64,000 nucleotides of DNA, from NCBI GenBank assembly GCA_963758335.1, contig CAVWVF010000004.1, forward strand, positions 2,356,001-2,420,000, in the 5' to 3' direction. Position numbers and translations under genes: made by a program. Positions within the stretch are counted from its first letter, which is position 1. Every line of letters starts with the position of its first letter. Shown here piece after piece: positions 10,314 through 19,077 of the stretch. This DNA is from Roseiarcus sp963758335. GTDB taxonomy: Bacteria; Pseudomonadota; Alphaproteobacteria; Rhizobiales; Beijerinckiaceae. The notes beneath the pieces were generated by a model. It was not told the DNA's origin and searched no databases. It saw nothing but the letters and a program-made list of their open reading frames with translations.

Positions 10314-13300
10314 ATGGCGCGAAGACCAAAGTCGCAGCTCATCAAGGATCCGCTCTGGTACAAGGACGCGGTCATCTATCAGCTGCACATCAAATCGTTT
10401 TTCGACGCCAACGACGACGGCATCGGCGATTTCGCGGGCCTCAACGCCAAGCTCGATTATATCGACAGCCTCGGGGTCAATGCGGTGTGGCTTCTCCCTT
10501 TCTATCCGTCGCCCAGAAAGGACGACGGCTACGACATCGCCGGATATAGCGACATAAGCTCGGATTACGGAGCGCTTGCCGAATTCAAGGATTTCGTCGC
10601 CGCGGCGCACGCCCGCGGCATCCGCGTCATCACCGAGCTCGTCATCAATCACACGTCCGACCAGCATCCCTGGTTTCAGAGAGCCCGCAAGAGCCCGCCG
10701 AGCTCGGCCGCCAGGAAGTATTACGTCTGGTCGGACACCGACAAACGGTACGCCGGAACCCGCATTATCTTCATCGACACGGAGAAGTCGAACTGGACAT
10801 GGGATCCGGTGGCGAACGCCTATTTCTGGCACCGGTTTTACTCCCACCAGCCGGACCTTAACTTCGACAACCCCGGGGTGCTCAAGGAAGTGCTCGGCGT
10901 CATGCGCTTCTGGCTCGACATGGGAGTCGACGGCCTCAGGCTCGACGCCATTCCCTATCTGATCGAACGGGAGGGGACCTCGAGCGAGAATCTCCCGGAG
11001 ACGCACAAGATTCTCAAGCGCATACGGGCGGAGCTGGACCGTCGGTACGAGGATAAGATGCTGCTGGCGGAGGCCAATCAATGGCCCGAGGACGTCCAGC
11101 TGTATTTCGGCGACGGGGACGAATGCCACATGGCGTTTCATTTTCCCCTCATGCCGCGCATGTACATGGCGATCGCCAAGGAGGACCGCTTTCCGATCAC
11201 CGACATCCTTCGCCAGACCCCGGACATTCCGCCGAACGCCCAATGGGCGATCTTTCTCCGCAATCACGACGAGCTGACGCTCGAGATGGTGACCGACGCC
11301 GAGCGCGACTATCTGTGGAACATTTACGCATCCGACCGCCGCGCCCGGCTCAATCTCGGCATAAGACGGAGGCTTGCGCCGCTCCTGCAGCACGACCGGC
11401 GCCGGATCGAGCTGATGAACGGCCTCCTCTTGTCGATGCCGGGCACGCCGGTGATCTACTACGGCGATGAGATCGGCATGGGCGACAACGTGCATCTCGG
11501 CGATCGGGACGGCGTTCGCACGCCCATGCAGTGGACAGAAGACCGCAACGGAGGGTTTTCCCGCGCCGATCCCGCCAGCATGGTGCTGCCGCCGATCATG
11601 GACCCGGTCTACGGCTACACCGCGGTCAACGTGGAGGCGCAGACGAGGGACCAACATTCGCTGTTGAACTGGATGCGGCGCATGCTCACCCTACGGCGCA
11701 ACCACAGGGTCTTCGGACGGGGCGCTCTCCGGCTCCTCTATCCGAGGAACCGCCGCATTCTTGCTTATCTGAGGGAATACGAAGACGAAACGGTGCTCTG
11801 CGTCGCCAATCTCGCCCGCACCCCACAGGCGGTCGAGCTCGATCTCGCGGCCTACGCCGGGCGGGTTCCCATCGAGCTGACCGGGACGTCCCCGTTCCCC
11901 CCGATCGGTCAGCTGAATTATCTGTTGACCCTCCCTCCCTACGCCTTCTACTGGTTCGAGCTGAGAGCCTCCGCCCAAGCAGCGCCGAGCTGGCGCGACG
12001 AGCCGCCCGAGCAATTGCCTGAATTCCAGACCCTGGTGGTGCGCGAAAGCCTGCGCGAGCTTCTCGGCGAACGCTACTCCGCGACAATTCTGCACGACCT
12101 TCTTCCTGCTTATCTCCAGCGTCGGCGTTGGTTCGCGGCGAAAAACGAGGTCATTTCGAGCGTGCGCATCGCTTATGCAGCGCAGGTTCCCTGCAATCGG
12201 GAGGTCATGCTCACCGAGATCGAGGTCCGTCTTCGCGAACGCGCCGAGCGCTACCTCGTGCCCGCCGGAATCGCGTGGGAGGGAGCGACGCCGCAGCTCC
12301 TGCCCCAGCAGCTCGCCATGGCGAGGGTGAGGCGGGGAGGGCAGGTCGGCTACATCACCGACGCCTTTTCCCTCGAGGCCTTGCCGCGCGCGATCATGCG
12401 GTGGTTGCGGGAGCGCGCCGCAATCCCGACGGATGAGGGAGAGATCCGCTGCCTAGGCGAGCCGGGGATCGACGCGCTGCCAGACCAGAGCCAGGCCCCC
12501 ATCCGTTGGCTGGCGACCGAGCAGTCAAACAGCTCGCTGATCATCGGCGACGTGGCGATGATCAAGCTCATCAGACGCGTCTCGCCCGGCGTGCATCCCG
12601 AGGCGGAAATGACGCGACGTCTCACGTTTTGCGGTTTCGCCAATGCGCCGCAGCTCCTGGGGGAGATCGTCCGGATCGATCCGAAGAACACGCCCTACAC
12701 GCTTTTCATAATCCAGAGCGCCATCCGAAATCAGGGCGACGCCTGGACCTGGATGCTGGACAATCTTCGGCGTGCGCTCGAGGACGCCGCGCTCGAGGAC
12801 GAGGCGGGCAAACCTTCGCCACACACCTTCAGTCTCCTCCACGAATTCGTGGCGGTGGTGGGCAGGAGGCTGGGCGAAATGCATGTCGCCCTCGCCGCCG
12901 AAACCAACGACCCGCCCTTCGCGCCGGAAGTCGCGGATGACGAGGTCGTCTCCCGCTGTGCGGAAGACGCGGCGGAACAGATCGAACGCGGCATGAGCGA
13001 CCTCGAGCGCGCAAGGCAGACGCTCGGCCCCGAGCGCCAGGCGCTCGCCGATTCCGTTCTCTCGCGCAAGGCCGATCTCATGGCGAGCCTGCCGGCTCTC
13101 GCCGAGCACGGCCGGGGCGGGCTGTCGATCCGCATCCACGGAGACTTTCATCTCGGCCAGATTCTCGTCTCGCAGTCGGACGCCTATATCATCGACTTCG
13201 AGGGCGAGCCCGTGCGCTCCCTTCAGCAACGCCGCAGCAAGACGACACCTTTGCGGGACGTCGCCGGCTTTCTCCGCTCGCTCGATTACGCCTCGGCCTC

Positions 13301-13604
13301 GTTCGAATTGCCGGAAAACAACGCGAGCCCGCAAGCCGTCCGCGAGCGCCGCGAGAGGTTCTTGACGCAGTTCCGGAGGGAATCGGCCACCGCGTTCCTG
13401 CTGGCCTACTGGCATTCGGTCAAGGGCGCCCAAAGGCTTGGCCTGGGCCCGGCGAAAGAGCCGCTTCTCAATCTGATGATGCTGGAAAAGGCGGCTTATG
13501 AAATCAGCTACGAGGCCGCCAACCGGCCGAATTGGCTAGCCATTCCGCTGCGCGGCTTCGCGGCTGTCGCCAACCGCCTGAGAAGGGGAGCGCGGCGCGC
13601 ATGA
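10314..13604 (+). CDS. treS: Trehalose synthase-maltokinase fusion
   Basis: Bifunctional cytoplasmic protein of 1096 residues. Residues about 1-560 are a GH13 trehalose synthase interconverting trehalose and maltose: WYKDAVIYQLHIKSFFDAND, nucleophile Asp in GLRLDAIPYL, acid Glu in LLAEANQWPED, transition-state Asp in RNHDELTLEM. Residues about 600-1096 are a maltokinase that makes maltose-1-phosphate: WFAAKNEVIS, a kinase-like core with HGDFHLGQIL and metal-binding IDFEGEP. Fused TreS-Mak (Pep2) is common in proteobacteria; its product feeds GlgE. Start ATG at 10314 has GGGCGAAGG upstream. The stop overlaps the glgB start (ATGA at 13601). No lesion seen. With glgE broken and glgB cut, the pathway looks non-functional beyond maltose-1-phosphate. 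Confidence 0.95.
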   Translation: MARRPKSQLIKDPLWYKDAVIYQLHIKSFFDANDDGIGDFAGLNAKLDYIDSLGVNAVWLLPFYPSPRKDDGYDIAGYSDISSDYGALAEFKDFVAAAHARGIRVITELVINHTSDQHPWFQRARKSPPSSAARKYYVWSDTDKRYAGTRIIFIDTEKSNWTWDPVANAYFWHRFYSHQPDLNFDNPGVLKEVLGVMRFWLDMGVDGLRLDAIPYLIEREGTSSENLPETHKILKRIRAELDRRYEDKMLLAEANQWPEDVQLYFGDGDECHMAFHFPLMPRMYMAIAKEDRFPITDILRQTPDIPPNAQWAIFLRNHDELTLEMVTDAERDYLWNIYASDRRARLNLGIRRRLAPLLQHDRRRIELMNGLLLSMPGTPVIYYGDEIGMGDNVHLGDRDGVRTPMQWTEDRNGGFSRADPASMVLPPIMDPVYGYTAVNVEAQTRDQHSLLNWMRRMLTLRRNHRVFGRGALRLLYPRNRRILAYLREYEDETVLCVANLARTPQAVELDLAAYAGRVPIELTGTSPFPPIGQLNYLLTLPPYAFYWFELRASAQAAPSWRDEPPEQLPEFQTLVVRESLRELLGERYSATILHDLLPAYLQRRRWFAAKNEVISSVRIAYAAQVPCNREVMLTEIEVRLRERAERYLVPAGIAWEGATPQLLPQQLAMARVRRGGQVGYITDAFSLEALPRAIMRWLRERAAIPTDEGEIRCLGEPGIDALPDQSQAPIRWLATEQSNSSLIIGDVAMIKLIRRVSPGVHPEAEMTRRLTFCGFANAPQLLGEIVRIDPKNTPYTLFIIQSAIRNQGDAWTWMLDNLRRALEDAALEDEAGKPSPHTFSLLHEFVAVVGRRLGEMHVALAAETNDPPFAPEVADDEVVSRCAEDAAEQIERGMSDLERARQTLGPERQALADSVLSRKADLMASLPALAEHGRGGLSIRIHGDFHLGQILVSQSDAYIIDFEGEPVRSLQQRRSKTTPLRDVAGFLRSLDYASASFELPENNASPQAVRERRERFLTQFRRESATAFLLAYWHSVKGAQRLGLGPAKEPLLNLMMLEKAAYEISYEAANRPNWLAIPLRGFAAVANRLRRGARRA

Positions 13605-15280
13605 CGATCGGTCAGGATTGCCTCGTCGGGATCGGCGCCGAGGCGGTGCAGGCGCTCGTCGATGGGCGGCACGGCGATCCGTTCTCCATCCTCGGTCCGC
13701 ACAGCCGCAGCTCGATGTCGATCGTGCGCGCGCTCGCGCCGGGCGCTCAAGCGATCGACGTGGTCGCGCGCGAAGATTCCAGCCTCCTCGGCCGCCTCGA
13801 GCTCGCCCATCCCGGCGGCCTTTTCGCCGGTCCGGTGGTCGGCCGCCGCCCCTACCGCCTGCGCATCGGGTGGCCCAATGCGGTTCAGGAGACGGAAGAC
13901 CCATACAGCTTCGGTCTTCTGCTCGGCGAGCTCGATCTGCATCTGATCGCCGAGGGCACGCATTACGAGCTCGGACGCTGCCTCGGGGCCCAGGCGATGA
14001 CGATCGGCGGCGTCAAGGGCGTACGCTTTGCCGTCTGGGCGCCCAACGCGCGCCGTGTGTCCGTTGTCGGCGACTTCAACACCTGGGACGGCCGACGACA
14101 TCCGATGCGCCTGCGCCGCGAGGCGGGCGTCTGGGAGCTGTTCGTTCCACGCATCGGACCAGGAGCGCTCTACAAATACGAGCTCCTCGGTCCCGACGGA
14201 GCGCTGCTCGCGCAGAAGGCCGATCCCGTGGCGCGCGACAGCGAGGCCTCGCCGGGCACAAGCTCGATCGTCGCCTCGAGCGAACCGTTCGTCTGGACCG
14301 ATGAGGCCTGGATCGCGGACAGAGCCAGGCGGCAGAACCTCGACGCGCCCATGTCGATTTACGAGGTTCACGCGGGATCCTGGCTCCGGATTGTCGAGGA
14401 GGGTTTTCGAAGTCTCACCTGGACCGAAATGGGCGAGCGGCTCGTGCCCTATCTGGTCGAGATGGGATTTACCCATCTCGAGTTTTTGCCGATCGCCGAG
14501 TATCCCTTCGGCGACTCATGGGGCCATCAACCGCTCGGCCTGTTCTCTCCGACCGGCCGCTACGGCCGGGCGGCGGAATTCGCCGCGCTGGTCGATCGCT
14601 GTCATAAGGCGGGAATCGGCGTCATCGTCGATTGGGTGCCGGCCCATTTTCCCACCGACGTCTGGGGCCTCGCCCGCTTCGACGGAACGGCGCTCTACGA
14701 ACATCAGGATCCGCGCGAGGGCTTCCACAAGGACTGGGACACTTACATCTACAATCTCGGCCGCAACGAGGTGAAAGCGTTCCTCATCGCCAGCGCGCTC
14801 GAATGGATCGAGCACTATCACGTCGACGGGCTGCGGGTCGACGCTGTCGCCTCCATGCTCTACCGCGACTACAGCCGCCAGCCCGGCGAGTGGATCCCGA
14901 ACCGCTACGGGGGGCGGGAAAATCTCGAGTCGATCGAGTTCTTCAAGCACCTGAACAGCATCGTCACGCAAAGAAATCCCGGCGTGCTGACGATCGCGGA
15001 GGAGTTGACAGCCTGGCCCAAGGTCACCACGCCGCCTGCGGATGGAGGTCTCGGTTTCTCGCTCAAGTGGGCTTCGGAACGTCCGCGAAGCGCGGTTGGT
15101 GCCAATAGGGGCGAAAGTCGCTTCGCTTTCGTCGCAGTCGACCGCTTTGCCCCAATTGCAAGGTACACCGTGGCGATTCGGCTACGACCGCTTGACGTCG
15201 AGTCCGGCCGTCCGCTGTGCGCAAATAGCGGACATTCCCGGGCGGCCAGGCCGAGAGAGAATGTTAGGGGCCGGACCTAG
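13601..15280 (+). pseudogene. glgB: Glycogen branching enzyme, 3'-truncated
   Basis: GlgB introduces alpha-1,6 branches into glucan. Starting at ATG 13601 (ATGA overlap with treS) it has the N-terminal CBM48 domains (VRFAVWAPNARRVSVVGDFN) and most of the GH13 barrel, including nucleophile Asp in GLRVDAVASMLYRDYSR and Glu in TIAEELTAWP (usually EESTAWP). Homology stops at GGLGFSLKW near base 15070, about residue 490 of a usual 730. The frame then runs through unrelated sequence and the hairpin repeat at 15210 until 15280. The C-terminal third, with the last catalytic Asp and the beta-sandwich, is lost. Confidence 0.9.
15210..15252 (+). repeat. Dispersed hairpin repeat, copy 2
   Basis: GTCCGCT (15210-15216), loop GTGCGCAAAT, AGCGGAC (15227-15233), then ATTCCCGGGCGGCC. 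A perfect 7-bp stem. It lies inside the open tail that follows the truncated glgB. Confidence 0.75.
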
Positions 15281-15828
15281 CGGTGCAGATGATCCTTCAC
15301 GCGATCCAGGATTTCTGACGAGAGATCGCTGTCCGCCACAACGCGAGCCAACGTTATGGCGCCGATCATCGTGGAGAGGGCGACGATGGCGTCACCACGC
15401 GCTTTCTCGCGGTCCGGCGTGTCGCTGGCGAGCGTGGCGAAGAGCTTCTCGAGGACGGCCGTCGCTGCGGTCTTCGTCTCCTTCCCGGATCGCGCCAGTT
15501 CGCTTCCCAGGGCGGCGAAGGGACAGTTGGGCGTCGGAGAGTCGCGGTGAGTGGTCGAAAGATAACGGTCCACGACGGCGTTGCGTCCGCCCTTCGCCAT
15601 GTTCCGACCGATGGCTGCGATCACCTTCTCTCCCGCTGCGGCGAGGGCTTCTGAGACCAGGTGCTCCTTGTTACGGAAGTGGCGATAGAACCCGCCATGG
15701 GTCAGGCCAGCGGCCGCCATCATGTCGGCGAGACTCGCTTCAGCGATACCGGTGCGCCGGATGAGACCTGCGGCAGCGGTCACGATCGTTTCGCGGGTCT
15801 GCGCGGCTTCCAGCTTCGACTTCCTCAA
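15277..15828 (-). CDS. TetR-family transcriptional repressor
   Basis: DNA-binding regulator of 183 residues. The helix-turn-helix near the N-terminus reads AAGLIRRTGIAEASLADMMA, then AAGLTHGGFYRHFRNKEHL; the C-terminal half is an all-helical ligand domain. I choose the TTG at 15828 (RKSKLEAAQTRETIV) because GGAGGGATCAG stands just upstream and TetR proteins of this group begin there. The frame stays open to an ATG at 15912, but that would put the start beyond the palindrome at 15885. Divergent from the hydrolase at 16078 with the operator-like palindrome between, so it probably represses itself and that gene. Resembles the AcuR/NemR-type group by sequence feel only. Confidence 0.88.
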   Translation of the reverse strand: MRKSKLEAAQTRETIVTAAAGLIRRTGIAEASLADMMAAAGLTHGGFYRHFRNKEHLVSEALAAAGEKVIAAIGRNMAKGGRNAVVDRYLSTTHRDSPTPNCPFAALGSELARSGKETKTAATAVLEKLFATLASDTPDREKARGDAIVALSTMIGAITLARVVADSDLSSEILDRVKDHLHR

Positions 15829-15884
15829 CGGCTGATCCCTCCGGCTAGCCGCCCATGGTGGCCTTGACAAGATAGATGATAGCC

Positions 15885-15903
15885 GACATCCTATTAAGAT
15901 GTC
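15885..15903. promoter_or_regulatory. Candidate TetR operator palindrome
   Basis: GACATC, 7-base spacer CTATTAA, GATGTC: perfect 6-bp arms in the gap between the TetR gene and the divergent hydrolase gene, just upstream of the TTG start. Position and symmetry fit an autoregulatory operator. Binding is inferred, not shown. Confidence 0.5.
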
Positions 15904-16077
15904 ACACCACATCTAAATAGCCGTTAGAGCCCTTGAAGTCCAGAAGTTGTCCGATTTGCGAGCTGCACGAGTGAGTACCAAGCGTCGCGGTGAACCGTGC
16001 CGGTTGCCTCTCGAGCGCAAAACCGAACTGACCGAAGCCGTTCGGTCGTGGCTCAAAACGAAAGGGTTGTGAGTTCT

Positions 16078-16686
16078 ATGCCAGCCATCTCTCGACGCAC
16101 TTTGCTCGTGGCCGGGACGGCCGTTGCTGCAGTCCTGTTGGAGGGTCAAATGACTAAAGCAGAGAATCCCGGGGGCGACTCGGGCCTCAAGGAGTACGAC
16201 ATCACCACCAATGGCATCTCCTTGCATGTAACTGAGCAAGGGGAAGGGCTAGCGGTTCTCTTCTGCCACGGGTTTCCCGATACCTCCTATACGTGGCGCC
16301 GACAAATGAAAGCCATCGCGTCAGCCGGATGCCGAGCAATTGCTCCGGATATGCGCGGCTATGGACGCAGCTCGGCTCCGGCGGATGCAACCTTGTACAC
16401 TCCGCTGCAAACGGCCGGCGATCTCGTCGGCCTCCTCGATGCGCTGAAGATCCCCAGCGCGGTCCTCGTGGGCCATGACTGGGGCGCAAGTCACGCGTGG
16501 AACGCCGCGATGATGCGTCCTGATCGATTTAAAGCGGTGTTCTGCCTGAGCGTGCCTTACGTTCCGCGCGGGGATATCAGCGTCTTCGAGAGAATGCGGA
16601 AGTCGGGCCACCAAAACGAACACGAAGCCTCCGACCTGGTCAGTGACCAGCTCGTGAAGTTCCTGCGCACCGTAAATCCCGCGTAG
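16078..16686 (+). pseudogene. Exported alpha/beta hydrolase (epoxide hydrolase-like), truncated
   Basis: Starts at ATG 16078 with a Tat-like or Sec signal (SRRTLLVAGTAVAAVLL). The alpha/beta-hydrolase core shows HGFPDTSYTWRRQM, PDMRGYGRS and the nucleophile elbow GHDWGASHAWN with catalytic Asp. The frame ends after about 200 residues (FLRTVNPA), while relatives have about 320-350. The cap domain and the catalytic His are missing. Homology fades after SVFERMRKSGHQN. Likely inactive. It lies divergent to TetR and upstream of a GNAT gene. Confidence 0.75.
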
Positions 16687-16846
16687 TTCGCAACCGAGAG
16701 CCCACTTAGATAAGTTCTGCATCCAGCTGCAGGTCTTATCTAACGTCTTGGCATTCAAAGCCGATTGAGCGATCTGCCGACAACAAAGTTTGCTCCTATC
16801 CGTCCGCGTGAGTGCATGTTCCATGCCGTTCCGTAAAGAGGAAGAA

Positions 16847-17548
16847 ATGCCGAGCGAGCCACATCCGCTTGACGCGGTGATCTGGCGGGCGCTTACGAGC
16901 GTCCAGGAAAGTCTCGCAGAGGGAGACGAGCGGGCTCGTCGCTATCCGGCGGCCATTGCGCCCTTCGCTGCGACGGTCGACGCGGAGCCGGCCTCGTTCC
17001 GGTCGCTGCTGGCTTTGGTCGGCGGCGATGACCAGATCGCGCTGTTCACGACCGAAGAGGTTCAGCCTCCGTCCGCGTTTTCGGTGGTCCGCCGAGCCTC
17101 CGTCGACCAGATGGTCTTGGAGGATGCCGGCGCTTGTACGGCACAGCCTGGGGCTCCGATCGGGGCCCTTGGGGTCGCCGATGGTCCCGAGATGCTCGCG
17201 CTCGCGAGCGTGACCCAACCCGGGCCCTTCGGTCCGCGGACCATCGAGCTGGGCCACTACATCGGAATTCGTCGGCAAGGCGCGCTGGTCGCCATGGCCG
17301 GCGAGCGCATGCGCCTCGACGGGTTCACCGAGATCAGCGCGGTGTGCGTGGAACCGGCGTATCGAGGACACGGTTTCGCAGCCGAGCTCGTCAGATCGCT
17401 GGCTTCATCGATAGCAGCGCGGTCCGAAATCCCGTTTCTGCATGTCTTCAGTTCAAACCATGCGGCTATCGCCCTCTACCGCAAGTTGGGCTTTACCCTT
17501 CGACGGCGGGTGCATCTCGCGGCGCTCATACGAGCGGTAGCTGGGTAA
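16847..17548 (+). CDS. GNAT acetyltransferase (FR47-like)
   Basis: Cytoplasmic N-acetyltransferase of 233 residues, substrate unknown. The acetyl-CoA binding signature VCVEPAYRGHGFAAELVRSL and the C-terminal NHAAIALYRKLGF are typical of FR47-like GNAT proteins, with an N-terminal half of the usual degenerate fold. ATG at 16847 is chosen because AAAGAGGAAGAA precedes it; an upstream in-frame start (16823) lacks such a site. It is followed 35 bases later by the NmrA-like gene on the same strand, possibly one transcript. Confidence 0.88.
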   Translation: MPSEPHPLDAVIWRALTSVQESLAEGDERARRYPAAIAPFAATVDAEPASFRSLLALVGGDDQIALFTTEEVQPPSAFSVVRRASVDQMVLEDAGACTAQPGAPIGALGVADGPEMLALASVTQPGPFGPRTIELGHYIGIRRQGALVAMAGERMRLDGFTEISAVCVEPAYRGHGFAAELVRSLASSIAARSEIPFLHVFSSNHAAIALYRKLGFTLRRRVHLAALIRAVAG

Positions 17549-17583
17549 GTTCCAGACATTCCCGACTCACCGAAAAGTAAGGG

Positions 17584-18480
17584 ATGAGCACGCAGACGTT
17601 CTTAGTAATCGGCGCGACCGGTAGGACCGGTCAATATACAGTTCAGCGTCTTGTTGAAAAAGGCCACGGCGTCCGTGCGATGGTCCACAAGGAGGACGAA
17701 CGCTCGGAGGCGCTTCGGAGCACAGGCGTGGAGGTCGTGGTCGGTGAACTGTTGGAGCACGAAGACGTAATCCGTGCGACAGCCGGCACGAGCGCGGCTT
17801 ATTTTTGCTATCCCGTTAGCCCGGGACTCATTCAGGCAACGGCGTACTTCGCGCACGCGGCCAAGCGGGCGGCGCTCAAAGTCGTTGTAAACATGTCGCA
17901 GATTTCTGCGCGGGAGGATTCCGAAAGCCACGCCGCGCGCGACCACTGGATCGCCGAACGCCTTTTCGATTGGTCTGGCGTTCCGACCGTCCACATCCGT
18001 CCGACCTTCTTCTCGGAATGGCTGTTGTTTCCGTTTGTGCGCTCGACCATCGTCCAAAATGGCATCATCGATCTGCCGTATGGCAATGGGCGCCATGCTC
18101 CGATCGCTGGGGAGGACCAGGCGCGGGTTATCGCGACCATCCTGGCGGAGCCGGCGGCTCATATCGGTAAGACCTATACCCTCTGCGGACCGACTGAACT
18201 GGATCAGGCCGGAATTGCCGCCGCCATGACCGAGGTGCTGGGCCGGAAGATCAGCTACCGGCCGCTGACCATTCCTCAATATCGGGAGCGTCTCGAGAAG
18301 GCAGGGTTACATGAGTTCATGATCCAGCACTTCTGCGCGGTCGCCGTCGACTATCAGAACGGCCTCTTCTCGGGTGAAGATAAGTTCATCGCCGAACTGA
18401 CCGGCAAGCCGCCAATGACCGTGCGGGATTTCGTGGCTTCGCACCGAGAAGCCTTCACCACGGCGAGCGCTGCAGGATGA
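17584..18480 (+). CDS. NmrA-like NAD(P)-binding oxidoreductase
   Basis: Rossmann-fold protein of 298 residues with the atypical SDR/NmrA dinucleotide motif GATGRTGQ at residues about 10-17, then VVVGELLEHEDVIRATAG and the HIRPTFFSEWLL region. Relatives include NmrA redox sensors and NAD(P)H:quinone oxidoreductase type 2. The catalytic Tyr-x3-Lys of classical SDRs is not seen, as usual in this group. Start ATG 17584 is preceded by AAGTAAGGG. Together with the TetR, hydrolase and GNAT genes it forms a small stress or detoxification-like cluster; the actual substrate is unknown. Confidence 0.88.
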   Translation: MSTQTFLVIGATGRTGQYTVQRLVEKGHGVRAMVHKEDERSEALRSTGVEVVVGELLEHEDVIRATAGTSAAYFCYPVSPGLIQATAYFAHAAKRAALKVVVNMSQISAREDSESHAARDHWIAERLFDWSGVPTVHIRPTFFSEWLLFPFVRSTIVQNGIIDLPYGNGRHAPIAGEDQARVIATILAEPAAHIGKTYTLCGPTELDQAGIAAAMTEVLGRKISYRPLTIPQYRERLEKAGLHEFMIQHFCAVAVDYQNGLFSGEDKFIAELTGKPPMTVRDFVASHREAFTTASAAG

Positions 18481-19077
18481 TGCACGGACTCCCCGGGGCA
18501 GTCTGCGGTCCAACACGCGCTTGTGGACGCATCCACGATAACCGGCGCGCTCACGGCGGGCCGGCCGTGCTTCAGAACAACGTCCCTTGCTGAAGCAGGA
18601 AGTTCGGCGACCGGGCCCAGAGCGTCCAGGGCAGATATTTGCAGCAGGGTGACGACGGCAATCACCCCGAGCAAGAAGGCCGACGAAAAGGGCACCGTTC
18701 GTCGGCAGGGTTCCCGACGAAGAAAATCGTGCGCGGACTTCCTGGTGGAGCGGAGGGGATTCAAATTGATGGTCATCATGACTTGACGCCTTCCGGTCGC
18801 GGGATTCTCCAGAATCTCAGCGGCGGTCGTTTTGGTCTCCCAAGCGTTCAATACGACGCGCAGCATTTCACTTTCCCTCTCGCTCCGGGTTCGGATCTCA
18901 GCCGTACGGGGACGACGCAGTGACGAGGGGACGCACTGAATGACGGGAATGCGCAAATAGCGGTCATCCAATTACGCTAAGGAGAGCTTCGATCCGGCAT
19001 TACGGGTTCAGCCCTTGGGCGCAGACGCCAGCGCCTTCGCCGAACATCGTGTAGAATGCCGCTCGGAAGGAGAGCCT
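18481..19077. other. Gap with weak minus-strand ORF and half hairpin repeat
   Basis: A minus-strand frame from about 18776 to 18354 encodes one clear hydrophobic segment (FSSAFLLGVIAVVTLLQISA) after a basic start, but it runs over the end of the NmrA gene and matches no family I know, so I do not call it. At about 18950-18970 ATGCGCAAATAGCGGTCATC is a right half of the dispersed hairpin repeat. Confidence 0.35.

Noticed and set aside
10116..11657. Minus-strand open frame of 513 codons
   Set aside because: Shadow of treS; no motifs.
18354..18971. Minus-strand frame with one hydrophobic segment
   Set aside because: Overlaps the end of the NmrA-like gene on the other strand, and the rest is not protein-like.
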